Assembly (NCBI GenBank): GCA_964402065.1
Contig: CAYOAN010000003.1
Coordinates: 124,001 to 188,000, forward strand
DNA from: CAIWMF01 sp964402065
GTDB taxonomy: Bacteria; Verrucomicrobiota; Verrucomicrobiia; Chthoniobacterales; UBA6821
DNA length: 64,000 nucleotides
Direction: 5' to 3'
Below the pieces are notes generated by a model. It worked only from the letters and a program-made list of their open reading frames with translations, did no database searches and had not been told where the DNA came from. The position numbers and the translations under genes are program-made. How positions within the stretch are numbered: position 1 is the first letter of the stretch; every line of letters starts with the position of its first letter. Of the stretch, positions 15,616 through 24,316 are shown piece by piece.

Positions 15616-15975
15616 GTCGAGGAGCGCAGACACTGAACATCTATGGCTATGTGAGGCGACGAGCACCGCAGCAAACTATGCAGCAAAACTTAGTTAGGAG
15701 TTCGCTGAGGCAAATACGTAGGGCGTTGGCAGCCGCCGGATCAAATGCCGAAGGCAGCTCGTAAGGCTAGCCTCGCGGGAGCGAGCGAGTTGCATGCAGA
15801 ACAAGGAACGAAGAGCGCAGACGCCCCAAGCTAAATTGCAAATTAGTTGAGAAACTCGCTGAGTTAGATGAAGGGCAAGGCGTGACGGCGCGCAGCGGCT
15901 GAGCGTATATCTAATACTCGATGACGCGAGCACCGGCGCAACGCAGCCCTTCGCTAAAGCAGTAGAGTTTAGCAA
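15616..15975 (+). repeat. Composite GC-richer repeat related to family 1
   Basis: About 360 bp behind rpsD with a base composition unlike the neighbourhood. Two family-1 core signatures occur: 'GAGGAGCGCAG' with 'GACGAGCACCG' at 15618-15670, and 'GGAACGAAGAGCGCAGAC' with 'ATACTCGATGACGCGAGCACC' (split here) at about 15806-15937. The 93-codon open frame on the minus strand inside it has no protein-like features. It occupies the place where rpoA and rplQ normally follow rpsD. Confidence 0.55.
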
Positions 15976-15982
15976 CCAGTTT

Positions 15983-16594
15983 TTAGCGAGAGTAGAGCTC
16001 GACGACTAATTGCTCGTTGACTACTGGATTAATCTCCTCACGTGTTGGAATACTAAGGACTTTCCCAGTCAAGGTTTCTTTATCAACTTCGAGCCAAGTT
16101 GGAGGATTTACGATCTGTGTTTGCTCCAGACCACGTTGTACAAGACGACGAGATCCTTGCTTCTCTTTGATCGTTACAGTATCTCCAATTTTAAGATTCG
16201 CAGAAGAGATGTCGGTCTTACGTCCATTAAGGAGAACATGCCCATGGGAAACAAGTTGGCGTGCTCCAGAGCGAGTTTTAGCAAATCCCATACGATAAAC
16301 AATATTATCGAGACGAGTTTCTAAGATCTGAAGTAAAAGCAAGCCCGTCACACCACGTTGGCGAGAGGCCATTTCAAAGTAGCGCTGGAATTGGCGTTCA
16401 AGAACGCCATATTGGAAGCGCAATTTCTTTTTTTCTGCCATTGCTGTCGCATAATCAGAAAGTTTGCGACGAGCTCCTTTTGGTCCATGCATTCCGGGAG
16501 GATAGCTTTTATTCTCAAAAGCGCGAGGTGAACCGCCAAGAAGAACTCCGAGGCGACGGCTAACTTTAGTTTTGGGTCCTGTATAACGAGCCAT
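15983..16594 (-). CDS. rpsD: 30S ribosomal protein S4
   Basis: A 203-residue uS4, primary 16S rRNA binder and mRNA helicase component. 'MARYTGPKTKVSRRLGVLL', 'KSYPPGMHGPKGARRKLSDY', 'LRFQYGVLERQFQRYF' and the S4 RNA-binding domain 'RLDNIVYRMGFAKTRSGARQ' / 'LVSHGHVLLNGRK'. It lacks the zinc-Cys motif (C- form). Last gene of the superoperon here; rpoA and rplQ do not follow. Confidence 0.97.
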   Translation of the reverse strand: MARYTGPKTKVSRRLGVLLGGSPRAFENKSYPPGMHGPKGARRKLSDYATAMAEKKKLRFQYGVLERQFQRYFEMASRQRGVTGLLLLQILETRLDNIVYRMGFAKTRSGARQLVSHGHVLLNGRKTDISSANLKIGDTVTIKEKQGSRRLVQRGLEQTQIVNPPTWLEVDKETLTGKVLSIPTREEINPVVNEQLVVELYSR

Positions 16595-16625
16595 AAAAAT
16601 TGTAATTAGTAATCAGTTTAAAAAA

Positions 16626-17171
16626 TTAGACGCGACGTTGTTTCGGAGGACGGCATCCATTGTGAGGAACTGGAGTAACATCACGAATAACGCTAATTTC
16701 AAGTCCGATAGCCTGCATTGCGCGAACGGCTGATTCACGTCCTGAACCAGGCCCTTTAATGCGTACTTCAACCTCCTTAAGGCCATGTCCCATCGCTTGA
16801 CGGCAAGCATCTTGAGCAACTACTTGAGCTGCATAAGCAGTACTTTTCCGAGATCCTTTAAAGCTCATCTTTCCTGCACTTGACCACCCTAAAACAGCAC
16901 CACGAAGATCGGTAATGGAAACAATCGTATTATTAAAGGTTGCTTGAACGTGAGCAATTCCATGAGAAATGTTTTTGCTTCCTTTAGCTTTGATGATTTT
17001 AGGAAGTTCAATAGGATCGTCCAAACTAAAACTAACGGCAGGCGCTGCAGGCGTTGCAGCTTCTTCTGCTTTTTTAGCCTTGGAAGTCTTTTTTGCTTTT
17101 GGAGCTTTTTCAGAAACTACTTCAGAAGGAGTTTCTGCAACGGGATCAAGTGTGGATGTTTCTTCGGACAT
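16626..17171 (-). CDS. rpsK: 30S ribosomal protein S11 with N-terminal extension
   Basis: uS11 of the 30S platform. The conserved core starts near residue 62 ('KNISHGIAHVQATFNNTIVS') and ends 'RDVTPVPHNGCRPPKQRRV'. At 181 residues it is ~50 longer than E. coli S11 (129): the extra part is a Lys/Ala/Glu/Pro-rich tail ('EKAPKAKKTSKAKKAEEAA'). The extension is in frame from an ATG at 17171 directly behind rpsM, so it is probably translated. Similar low-complexity tails occur on L24, L22 and S6 here. Confidence 0.95.
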   Translation of the reverse strand: MSEETSTLDPVAETPSEVVSEKAPKAKKTSKAKKAEEAATPAAPAVSFSLDDPIELPKIIKAKGSKNISHGIAHVQATFNNTIVSITDLRGAVLGWSSAGKMSFKGSRKSTAYAAQVVAQDACRQAMGHGLKEVEVRIKGPGSGRESAVRAMQAIGLEISVIRDVTPVPHNGCRPPKQRRV

Positions 17172-17196
17172 GGAAAGTAATAATGAAAAAATTTAT

Positions 17197-17574
17197 TTAT
17201 TCTTTAGCGCGGGCAACACCTACAGTCTTGCGTGGCCCTTTGCGTGTGCGTGCATTTGTGGAAGTGCGCTGACCACGAACTGGCAAACCTCTGCGATGGC
17301 GAATACCGCGGTAGCAGTTGATAGCTTGAAGCCGCTTGAGATTTCCTTGTAATTCTCGACGAAGATCACCTTCAATCATCACCTTCTCATCAGTGATAGC
17401 ATGAATAATAGAACCAATCTGCTCCGGAGTGAGCAGCTTTGCTCGAAGATCAGGATTGATGTTAGCACGTTCGAGAATGCGCTTTGCTGTTTTAGGACCG
17501 ATACCGTAAATATAGGTAATCGAGGCTTCGATGCGCTTGTCGCCTGGAATTTCAATACCGAGAAGTCGTGGCAT
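17197..17574 (-). CDS. rpsM: 30S ribosomal protein S13
   Basis: A 125-residue uS13, head protein contacting tRNA and forming bridges with 50S. Start at the ATG 17572-17574 ('MPRLLGIEIPGDKRIEASIT'); the open frame runs further upstream only because it overlaps rpmJ's region. 'YIYGIGPKTAKRIL' and the C-terminal 'RGIRHRRGLPVRGQRTSTNA' / 'RTRKGPRKTVGVA' are the family signatures. Confidence 0.97.
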   Translation of the reverse strand: MPRLLGIEIPGDKRIEASITYIYGIGPKTAKRILERANINPDLRAKLLTPEQIGSIIHAITDEKVMIEGDLRRELQGNLKRLQAINCYRGIRHRRGLPVRGQRTSTNARTRKGPRKTVGVARAKE

Positions 17575-17599
17575 AATAGTGAGTTGTTGATAGAAAAGT

Positions 17600-17713
17600 T
17601 TAGCCTTGACGCTGCTTGTGGCGTGGATTTTTACAAACGATGCGAACCACATTTTTGCGGCGCACAACTTTGCAGGTTTCGCAAAGGCGTTTAACAGAAG
17701 CTCGAACTTTCAT
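17600..17713 (-). CDS. rpmJ: 50S ribosomal protein L36
   Basis: A 37-residue bL36. The sequence begins MKVRASVKRLCETCKVVRRK and ends RHKQRQG; the zinc ligands Cys11, Cys14, Cys27 and His32 are all present, so this is the zinc-binding form. It lies between map and rpsM, its usual place in the alpha operon. infA, often before it, is missing. Confidence 0.97.
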   Translation of the reverse strand: MKVRASVKRLCETCKVVRRKNVVRIVCKNPRHKQRQG

Positions 17714-17856
17714 GAAAAAAAAGACGTTGATAAATAATGCAAAAGACAAACTCTTGAAATAAAATAGAGCGCATAGATTAACTCCATTTCGAAGAGGGCT
17801 GACGAATATGACAGAAGAAGCTTATTTAGGCTAGTAAAATTTTAAATTTTTTTTGA

Positions 17857-18606
17857 TCAAGAGAGGCGCGTTAAAATTTCGGGCTCCTCCTCAGTCACCA
17901 GAACTGTATGCTCAAAATGAGCAGAGGGCTTTCCATCGGCTGTAACAACCGTCCATTTGTCAGCCAAAATTTTTACATCAGAAGCACCAAGATTAATCAT
18001 TGGCTCAATCGCTAGGATCATTCCCGCTTTAAGTCTGGGACCTGTACCGCGACGTCCAAAATTAGGAATCTCAGGCTCCTCGTGTAATTGCCGCCCTACA
18101 CCGTGTCCAACAAATTCTTTGACAACACTGAATCCTTTTTGCAACGCCTGCTCTTCAACATGCGCAGACAAATCACCAAGGCGTCGCCCTGCCGTAGCAA
18201 ATGTGATTGCGCTCATTAACATTGCTTCTGTTGCCCTGCAGAGCCGCTCTGTTTCAGGAGCAACGAGTCCACAAGCAACAGTACGAGCGGTATCTCCAAT
18301 CCATCCATTGAGCGTTACTCCAACATCAATAGAAACAATATCGCCATAAGCCAGACGCCGTGGCCCTCCGATGCCATGAACAACTTCTTCATTTATGGAA
18401 ATGCAAGTCTGTCCTGGAAATCGATGATAACCTAAAAAGGCACTCCTGCCGCCTAATTTTTCAATCATCACTCCCGCAGCTTTATCAATTTCTCCTGTTG
18501 TTCGCCCCGGCTCCACTAGCGACGCTAGGTAATCCAAAACTGTTGCGGCGGCTTGTCCAGCAAGGCGCATCTTTTCTATCTCTGCGGCTGTTTTAATTGG
18601 AATCAT
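17857..18606 (-). CDS. map: Methionine aminopeptidase, type I
   Basis: Removes N-terminal Met from nascent proteins. 249 residues from the ATG at 18604-18606 ('MIPIKTAAEIEKMRLAGQAA'); an upstream extension of 15 codons is possible but unlike the family. Metal ligands: Asp in 'SIDVGVTLNGWIGDTARTV', His in 'FVGHGVGRQLHEEPEIPN', Glu in 'MILAIEPMI' and near the end in 'SAHFEHTVLVTEE'. Normally follows secY/adk; here a 2.4 kb decayed region separates it from secY, so it needs its own promoter. Confidence 0.96.
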   Translation of the reverse strand: MIPIKTAAEIEKMRLAGQAAATVLDYLASLVEPGRTTGEIDKAAGVMIEKLGGRSAFLGYHRFPGQTCISINEEVVHGIGGPRRLAYGDIVSIDVGVTLNGWIGDTARTVACGLVAPETERLCRATEAMLMSAITFATAGRRLGDLSAHVEEQALQKGFSVVKEFVGHGVGRQLHEEPEIPNFGRRGTGPRLKAGMILAIEPMINLGASDVKILADKWTVVTADGKPSAHFEHTVLVTEEEPEILTRLS

Positions 18607-18675
18607 CGGTAGGAAATGATTACTGTAACAAAAACTACAACTAGAGAGCAACGATAGAACACCAAATATTAATTT

Positions 18676-19273
18676 ATGGATACCACTTTTTCAAACAGCA
18701 TCTCTCCTGCTTCCATCTCTCGCGATAATTCCGCGGAAACAGAACACGCTTTATCAACCTCTCCCCAGCACAACATGGATCAAGCACATCTTGGCGATCA
18801 TATAATGACCAAAACATTTTCTCTCAAGAAAAGAAGTTTTGCTGAAACAGACTTTCCTCTCCATTCTATCGATGACACTGACGAATTACTAAAGCACAAC
18901 ATATTTCCCGTCAGCGATGACTATGAGTGGAAGTTTAATGATGAAAAATTACTTCATGTTGAAAGCCCAATCAACGCACATTCTCAATCGCCAAAAAAAA
19001 TTACCAGCAGATGAGTTAAATGAAGACGATTTTTTTAAAGGGCTTAGCGATGACGATAGTATCCCTGGCCAGCAATTAACGCCAACCTCTGCCCATGATC
19101 CTATCGAAAACTAAAACCCTATAGAAAACGTTCAGCCAGCTTCTAAAACAGCTTTACCTCTTGAAACAACCAATTCAAGAGCCCCCGCTCTCGCGAACAA
19201 ACCATGGAGATCGCGTGCGCAACACTTACAAATCCTGGAACAAATAAAAGGCTCATTGAAAAATGGCTTTTAA
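18676..19273 (+). pseudogene. Disrupted acidic ORF with an A8 frameshift
   Basis: An open frame from ATG 18676 (112 codons, Ser/Asp/His-rich) ends at TGA 19014 just behind a run of eight A (18993-19000). Dropping one A joins it to the next frame ('LPADELNEDDFFKGLSDDD'), which continues to a TAA near 19113 and, beyond that stop, to 19273 ('LQILEQIKGSLKNGF'). The joined product would be ~198 residues, acidic and hydrophilic with no known domain. It may be a decayed gene, a phase-variable gene or a sequencing artefact. It is divergent from map. Confidence 0.45.
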
Positions 19274-20756
19274 AAATGTTGCTCTTTTGTTCCATAATCT
19301 GCTCCATAAAAAATCAAGATCGCTTTTATGGGGCTAGCTAGTATCAAGCGTGCTTTTGAGATTGGCCAATCAAGCTTGCATTTATTCGTGCCAGCTAGTG
19401 AAGTTTTTCTTTTAATTCCAAGCAGCGTTTTTAGGAGTCACAAAATTAAGCACGAGCGGGAATGAATACTGCACACAGCTATGGTAAAACGCGCACCCCT
19501 CCCCTCCCTCAGAACTTCCAATAATTGATGTTATTTTTCTAACATATTGACAAGCGCAACAGCAGCTTCATAAGCAATGCTAGCTCTCATTTTAAATTAG
19601 ATGTTACCAGAGCCTTCTTAAAAAGATATTGGACATTCATCTTACAGAATAGAGCTAATCACCTTGTAATATGAATAGCGACGGCACACTAAAAATAATT
19701 TTCTTTTAAAAGCTATATCAACACAGCTTCAGCAAAGAAAATAACATCGCTTTCTCTTTCTTCTCCCTTTGCTTTCCCTCTATTATGAAACAACCTAGCG
19801 TATTCATCTTTGATTCGTATGATAGCAGGGATTGTAGCAGAGGCGTTATTCTTTCCAAACACGCTTATTATCGTGTTATAATTTTTGGCAGAATAAAAGA
19901 CCTTCGCAATTTCGACACTCCTTTTAAAGGCAGCAGTAACGATAACATCTATTCGAACGGCTCCTATTAGCACTGGGCTTGCATTTGTAAATAGAGAGCG
20001 AGATAGATCTTGAATGTTTTATTTTCCTCTATCCTTTTTACCTTAAAATTAATGACGCAACACATTCTTCATAGCGAGGCAAGAATACGCGATGCTAAAT
20101 ATATTCACAGCTTGTGAACCCGACTGCAACTATGAGGAAATTCTAAACAAGCCAACACATCTACGTTGCAACACCAACCAAAAATTTGAATCAAAAAGCT
20201 CCTGGCTTTCACCTTGAAACAATGTTCATCCAATTGTCAAAGCATAGGCAAAAGCGCCAATCGCAATTTGTCCAAAATCAATAACGACGCTCATTTTTCA
20301 TAACCTAATAAATTTATAAAACTGATATCACAATGAGCTCAAACGTGAGATTGTTGTTACCACATTAAAGCCGTCGCTTCTCTCAACATCTCAATAGCAA
20401 AACCAAGATTTACTTTTCCTCTGCGAACACAGAGCATCCGTCACGGTTTTATATCATAATTTATTAACACTCCTCCGTGATCATCATTCTACAATTCTGT
20501 GAGAAGTTATCCTGCAATAGCAATGCATCACATGGGCATCAAAGCGCCGCAACGCGTTGTATAACATCACGCCAATTTCCCATTACAGTCACACTTCCAG
20601 GCCATTCTTCCAACGATTAACAGCCTAACCAATAATAGAGATAGCTGTTATTTATTTTCCCATATAGTTCGTTAAATCACAAAAGAGAGTTAACATCACC
20701 GCATTTTTCGAGGGCAAGGCAAAAAATAGAACCTTCATTCGAAGATGAGGAAAAAC
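19274..20756. other. Non-coding, eroded DNA between map and secY
   Basis: About 1.5 kb without an intact gene. Short protein-like pieces occur on the minus strand, for example 'LEEWPGSVTVMGNWRDVIQR' near 20560-20625 (ending at a stop), 'MSVVIDFGQIAIGAFAYALT' near 20235-20295, and an 86-codon frame at 19713-19973. The pieces are in order and same strand, as in an old pseudogene of some length, but I could not name the ancestor. adk, expected here in many bacteria, is not recognisable. Confidence 0.5.
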
Positions 20757-20823
20757 TTGAGAACACAGTCCTAAAGAAAAAGAGCAAGCCTATGATTCAC
20801 CCTTGTAGTTTAATGTTCTACAA
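20757..20823 (+). repeat. Partial copy of dispersed repeat family 2
   Basis: 'GAACACAGTCCTAAAGAAAA' and the following AGAGCAAGCC(T)AT...TTTAAT line up with the right half of the family-2 copies at 44929-44992 and 55987-56146. The left half is not recognisable. Confidence 0.5.
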
Positions 20824-20830
20824 TCTTTGA

Positions 20831-20992
20831 GACCTAGGAGTCCTCAACCGCAGCAGTGGGGTTAACAAGGCCAACGCTGGCCTTCTTCAGGCTACTGTGA
20901 ACCTTTTCAACATTACAAAAAAACATGAGCCCCTCTCTCCAAACAAAAGCCCTATCGTTTGCATATTGGGGAACAACGGATCAGGTGAGTAA
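20831..20992 (+). pseudogene. Fragment with a P-loop-like end
   Basis: A 53-codon open stretch without a clear start codon, reading '...NKANAGLLQATVNLFNITKK' and 'SPIVCILGNNGSGE' before TAA. The end resembles a Walker A motif (GxxGSGK) cut just at the Lys. It is likely the remains of an ATPase gene. Too short to assign. Confidence 0.3.
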
Positions 20993-21090
20993 GTTTTTCT
21001 ATTAAGAAAAGTTAATACAACTCAATCGCTATAGTATTTACTCACAGACGAGATCCTTATCCTCGATCTCTTTTTCCTTCTGGATAATTT

Positions 21091-22593
21091 TTATCTCCTA
21101 GTCAGGAAAATCGTTACACCAGCAATGCACAGCGCACCAAGGCCCGCATAAAACCAAACAAGGAAGGTATCACTGACAATCGAGCCATTTGTCATAGACT
21201 GACGGAAATAAGAACGATTCGTTGTTTTTCCTTTACGCAAGAAACCATCATAGTGACGTTGCAACAAGAAGGTCTCAACCTGACGCATGGTATCAAGCGT
21301 AACACCAACAATAATCAGAAGCCCGGTGCCTCCAAAAAATTGAGCTGTCATGTAAGGAACTTGCAAGCCGCGGCTCATTAACTGAGGTAGAATCGCAATG
21401 ACCACCAAAAAGATGGCCCCAGCAAAAGTGAGACGACTCATTGTGAAATCTAAAAATTCTGCGGTCGGCTTTCCAGGGCGGATTCCAGGAATAAAGCCAC
21501 CATTTTTCTTCAAATCATCAGCAATTTGCATCGGTTGAAATTGAGTTGCAACCCAGAAATAGCTGAAGGAAAAAATGAGAATTGCATAGAGCACGTAGTG
21601 AGGCCAACCAATCGTTAACGCAGAAGCTAGCTCTTGAGCCCAAGCTTTTCCAGGAAAAGCCATATTCAAGATTGTCGAAGGAAAAAGTAAAATTGCCTGC
21701 GCAAAGATGATTGGCATAACACCAGCATAATTAACCTTGAGTGGCATATATTGAGTCTGCCCACCATAAACCTTGCGACCAACAACACGCTTTGCATATT
21801 GAATACTAATCTTACGCTGCGCCTGAGTTACTGCAATAACCGATGCAATTACAATCAAAAGAAAAGCGCAAAGAATAACAAGGACTATTGGATTCACTGC
21901 TGCAGCCTCCCCACCTGAAGGAACAAAAGTTCTCCAAGCTTGTACAAGACCTGCTGGCAACTGTGCTAAAATACCAACTGTAATAATGACCGAAATTCCA
22001 TTTCCAATACCGCGCTCAGTAATTTGGTCACCAAGCCACATGAGAAACATTGTCCCTGCCGTCATTGTAACCACTGTAAGAAGGCGAAATCCCCATCCAG
22101 GATCTGCTACAAGCGGCACTCCAAGACGTGCAATCGTCTCTGCAATACCAGGAAGAAAAGGATTAGACTGAGGACTCTCAAACGAAAGAGCAAGAAGCCA
22201 GCCCTGAAAAATACAAAGCAAGATTGTAGTGTACCGTGTGTATTGAGAAATTTTTTGCCTCCCTCCATCTTCACGAGCCAATTTTCCAAGCTGTGGAATG
22301 ACTGCACCTAAAAGCTGCAGCATAATAGAAGCGCTAATATAGGGCATGATCCCGAGCGAAAAAATTGCACAGTTACTAAGCGCGCCACCACTAAACAAAT
22401 TAAACATGGAAGCAACACCACCACCAACTTTAGCGTCAGCAACATTCATGAACCACTGTCTTAAAACCTGAGCATTAACGCCAGGAGTTGTTACTACAGC
22501 TCCCAAACGCATGATAACCACCATGCCAAGGGTAAAAAGAGCGCGAGCGCGCAGTTCAGGAATTTTGAGAGTGTTGGCAAATGCGGAAATCAT
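21091..22593 (-). CDS. secY: Protein translocase subunit SecY
   Basis: The channel-forming subunit of SecYEG. 500 residues, longer than E. coli (443) through larger loops. Ten membrane segments can be traced. Signature 1 'ISQYTRYTTILLCIFQGW' region and signature 2 'ITERGIGNGISVIIT' are present, as are the cytoplasmic loop 'QAQRKISIQYAKRVVGRK' and 'LKVNYAGVMPIIFAQAIL' and 'KKNGGFIPGIRPGKPTAEFL'. It ends the spc part of the superoperon after rplO; the next genes of the canonical operon are lost or moved. Confidence 0.97.
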   Translation of the reverse strand: MISAFANTLKIPELRARALFTLGMVVIMRLGAVVTTPGVNAQVLRQWFMNVADAKVGGGVASMFNLFSGGALSNCAIFSLGIMPYISASIMLQLLGAVIPQLGKLAREDGGRQKISQYTRYTTILLCIFQGWLLALSFESPQSNPFLPGIAETIARLGVPLVADPGWGFRLLTVVTMTAGTMFLMWLGDQITERGIGNGISVIITVGILAQLPAGLVQAWRTFVPSGGEAAAVNPIVLVILCAFLLIVIASVIAVTQAQRKISIQYAKRVVGRKVYGGQTQYMPLKVNYAGVMPIIFAQAILLFPSTILNMAFPGKAWAQELASALTIGWPHYVLYAILIFSFSYFWVATQFQPMQIADDLKKNGGFIPGIRPGKPTAEFLDFTMSRLTFAGAIFLVVIAILPQLMSRGLQVPYMTAQFFGGTGLLIIVGVTLDTMRQVETFLLQRHYDGFLRKGKTTNRSYFRQSMTNGSIVSDTFLVWFYAGLGALCIAGVTIFLTRR

Positions 22594-22607
22594 AAAAGAG
22601 TTTTAAG

Positions 22608-22740
22608 AATAGCCGCAAAAGAGCGCAAAAAAATGATTAGCCTGAAATATAAAAACTATATGAAAAAATTTTTATTTATTATTAATCTCTAATCAGTTTA
22701 AAGATTTTTTATTTTTCCTTTGCGTTTTTTTGCGGCTATT
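22608..22740. repeat. TA-bounded inverted repeat between rplO and secY
   Basis: The arm AATAGCCGCAAAA (22608-22620) is perfectly repeated in reverse at 22728-22740; including the next ~10 bp the arms match with about three mismatches. The whole is ~130 bp, AT-rich inside and bounded by TA. It lies inside the rplO-secY leader, so transcripts of the spc operon may form a long stem here. It could be a mini-element or an attenuator for secY. Confidence 0.6.
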
Positions 22741-22742
22741 TT

Positions 22743-23285
22743 TTATTTTTTTGTCATTAATTTTTTACGGCGAGAGAGACGTTCACGAGAAGGACGTTCT
22801 GTACCTTTTGGCGTACGAGCTGTCATCTCGATCTTAGCAGGACGAAGAATTAATTTTCCTCCTGCTTTTTCAAGTTTTTCACGAGCAGCTTCGCTAGCTT
22901 TGTCTACTTCAAGTGTTAAGGCTTTTGTTATTTCTCCGCGGGCAAGAAGTTTAATACCATCATTACGTCCATTAATAAGACCAAGCGAGCGAAGTGTGGC
23001 TTCATCAACTTTTGCACCTGCTTCAAAACGAGCATCAAGTGTGTCAAGGTTAATAACACCAAAAATTGGCTTGAATGTTGTATTGTTAAACCCTCTCTTA
23101 GGAAGACGACGATTAAGAGGCATTTGACCGCCCTCAAATCCTAATCGAACACTTCCACCAGAACGAGCTTTTTGACCTTTATGACCACGTCCTGAAGTTT
23201 TACCATGACCGGAGCTTTCACCGCAACCGAGACGCTTGCGACGATGCTTGGCACCAGGACGAGGAGAGAGTTGATGTAATCTCAT
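22743..23285 (-). CDS. rplO: 50S ribosomal protein L15
   Basis: A 180-residue uL15, somewhat longer than E. coli (144). 'MRLHQLSPRPGAKHRRKRLG', 'GKTSGRGHKGQKARSGG', 'GFEGGQMPLNRRLPKRGF' are typical, and the extra residues form a basic C-terminal tail. It follows rpsE directly: rpmD (L30), normally between them, is absent (94 bp, no reading frame). Confidence 0.96.
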   Translation of the reverse strand: MRLHQLSPRPGAKHRRKRLGCGESSGHGKTSGRGHKGQKARSGGSVRLGFEGGQMPLNRRLPKRGFNNTTFKPIFGVINLDTLDARFEAGAKVDEATLRSLGLINGRNDGIKLLARGEITKALTLEVDKASEAAREKLEKAGGKLILRPAKIEMTARTPKGTERPSRERLSRRKKLMTKK

Positions 23286-23379
23286 AGAAAAATTGAAAAA
23301 TTGAAAAATTGAGAAGTTAAAAAATCTTTAGCAGCTAAAAAGCGTTACTCAATTTTTGATGTTCTTTATGTTTAATTTG

Positions 23380-23928
23380 TTAAGCCTTACGTTCTTGGCG
23401 GCTAATAGTTTTGCCACGCATTTTGAAAATTTCTTCTGCAGAGCGAAGTTGTTTGAGTGCATCAATTGTTGCGTGAACGACATTAGCATGATTATTTGAT
23501 CCAAGTGATTTTGCTAAGACATCACGCACACCAGCAGCTTCAATCACTGCACGAACTCCACCACCAGCAATTACCCCTGTACCAGGAGAAGCAGGACGCA
23601 ATAATACACGTCCACCACCATGTTCACCAGTGACTTCATGAGGAATCGTTGTTTCACCGATAGAAACTGAAATCATTGACTTGCTGGCAGCATCAGAGGC
23701 TTTGCGAATTGCTTCACTAACTTCGTTAGCTTTTCCAAAGCCAACACCAACTTTGCCTTTCATATTGCCTGTAACAATGAGAGCGCTAAAACTAAAACGA
23801 CGACCGCCCTTTACTACCTTGGCGCATCGATTAATGAAGACAACTTTTTCGACTGTTTCTTTTGGAGCTGACATCGCTTCACTAGCTGCTTCACTCCGAC
23901 GCGAACGTTTATTGGGTTTCTCAGACAT
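23380..23928 (-). CDS. rpsE: 30S ribosomal protein S5
   Basis: A 182-residue uS5, important for decoding accuracy and translocation. 'VVFINRCAKVVKGGRRFSFS', 'VGVGFGKANEVSEAIRKA', 'VTGEHGGGRVLLRPASPGTG' and 'VLAKSLGSNNHANVVHATI'. The N-terminus carries a short Lys/Ser/Ala-rich extension. Gap to rplO 94 bp contains a triplicated GAAAAATT. Confidence 0.97.
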   Translation of the reverse strand: MSEKPNKRSRRSEAASEAMSAPKETVEKVVFINRCAKVVKGGRRFSFSALIVTGNMKGKVGVGFGKANEVSEAIRKASDAASKSMISVSIGETTIPHEVTGEHGGGRVLLRPASPGTGVIAGGGVRAVIEAAGVRDVLAKSLGSNNHANVVHATIDALKQLRSAEEIFKMRGKTISRQERKA

Positions 23929-23933
23929 AATAA

Positions 23934-24290
23934 TTAAAATTCAAATCCACCGGCACGAGCAGCATCAGCAAGTGCTTTTACCTTGCCATGATAGTTAAAG
24001 CCACCCCGATCAAAAACAACTTTTTTGACATTTTTCTTAAGACCTCGCTCTGCAATAAGTTGGCCAATTTTAGTAGAGGTAGCAACATTAGGACGAACAT
24101 CAGCTGCTTTACGAAATTCTTTTTCTGTTGTGTTGACGCTTGCTAATGTTACACCAGCTTGGTCATCGATAACCTGAGCAGTGATGTGACGACCAGAAAA
24201 ATAAATTGAAAGACGAGGACGCTCCGCTGTCCCTGAAACTTTTTTGCGAAGGCGGCGATGCCGCAAAGTACGTGATGAAGTATGGGCCAT
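23934..24290 (-). CDS. rplR: 50S ribosomal protein L18
   Basis: A 118-residue uL18 that binds 5S rRNA. Start at ATG 24288-24290 ('MAHTSSRTLRHRRLRKKVSG'). 'ERPRLSIYFSGRHITAQVID' and 'KKVVFDRGGFNYHGKVKALA' followed by 'ARAGGFEF' are the family's ends. Ends 5 bp before rpsE. Confidence 0.96.
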   Translation of the reverse strand: MAHTSSRTLRHRRLRKKVSGTAERPRLSIYFSGRHITAQVIDDQAGVTLASVNTTEKEFRKAADVRPNVATSTKIGQLIAERGLKKNVKKVVFDRGGFNYHGKVKALADAARAGGFEF

Positions 24291-24316
24291 AGTAAAAAAC
24301 AATGAAATGAGTAATA

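Noticed and set aside
15694..15975. A 93-codon open frame on the minus strand
   Set aside because: It lies in a GC-richer repeat; its Cys/Leu/Ser/Arg-rich product has no protein-like pattern and shares DNA words with the family-1 repeats.
19713..19973. 86-codon minus-strand frame as a gene
   Set aside because: No convincing start context or domain, sits among broken fragments; treated as part of the decayed region.
23286..23379. Hidden rpmD (L30) between rpsE and rplO
   Set aside because: Only 94 bp, A/T repeats (GAAAAATT three times), no open frame of the needed ~60 codons.
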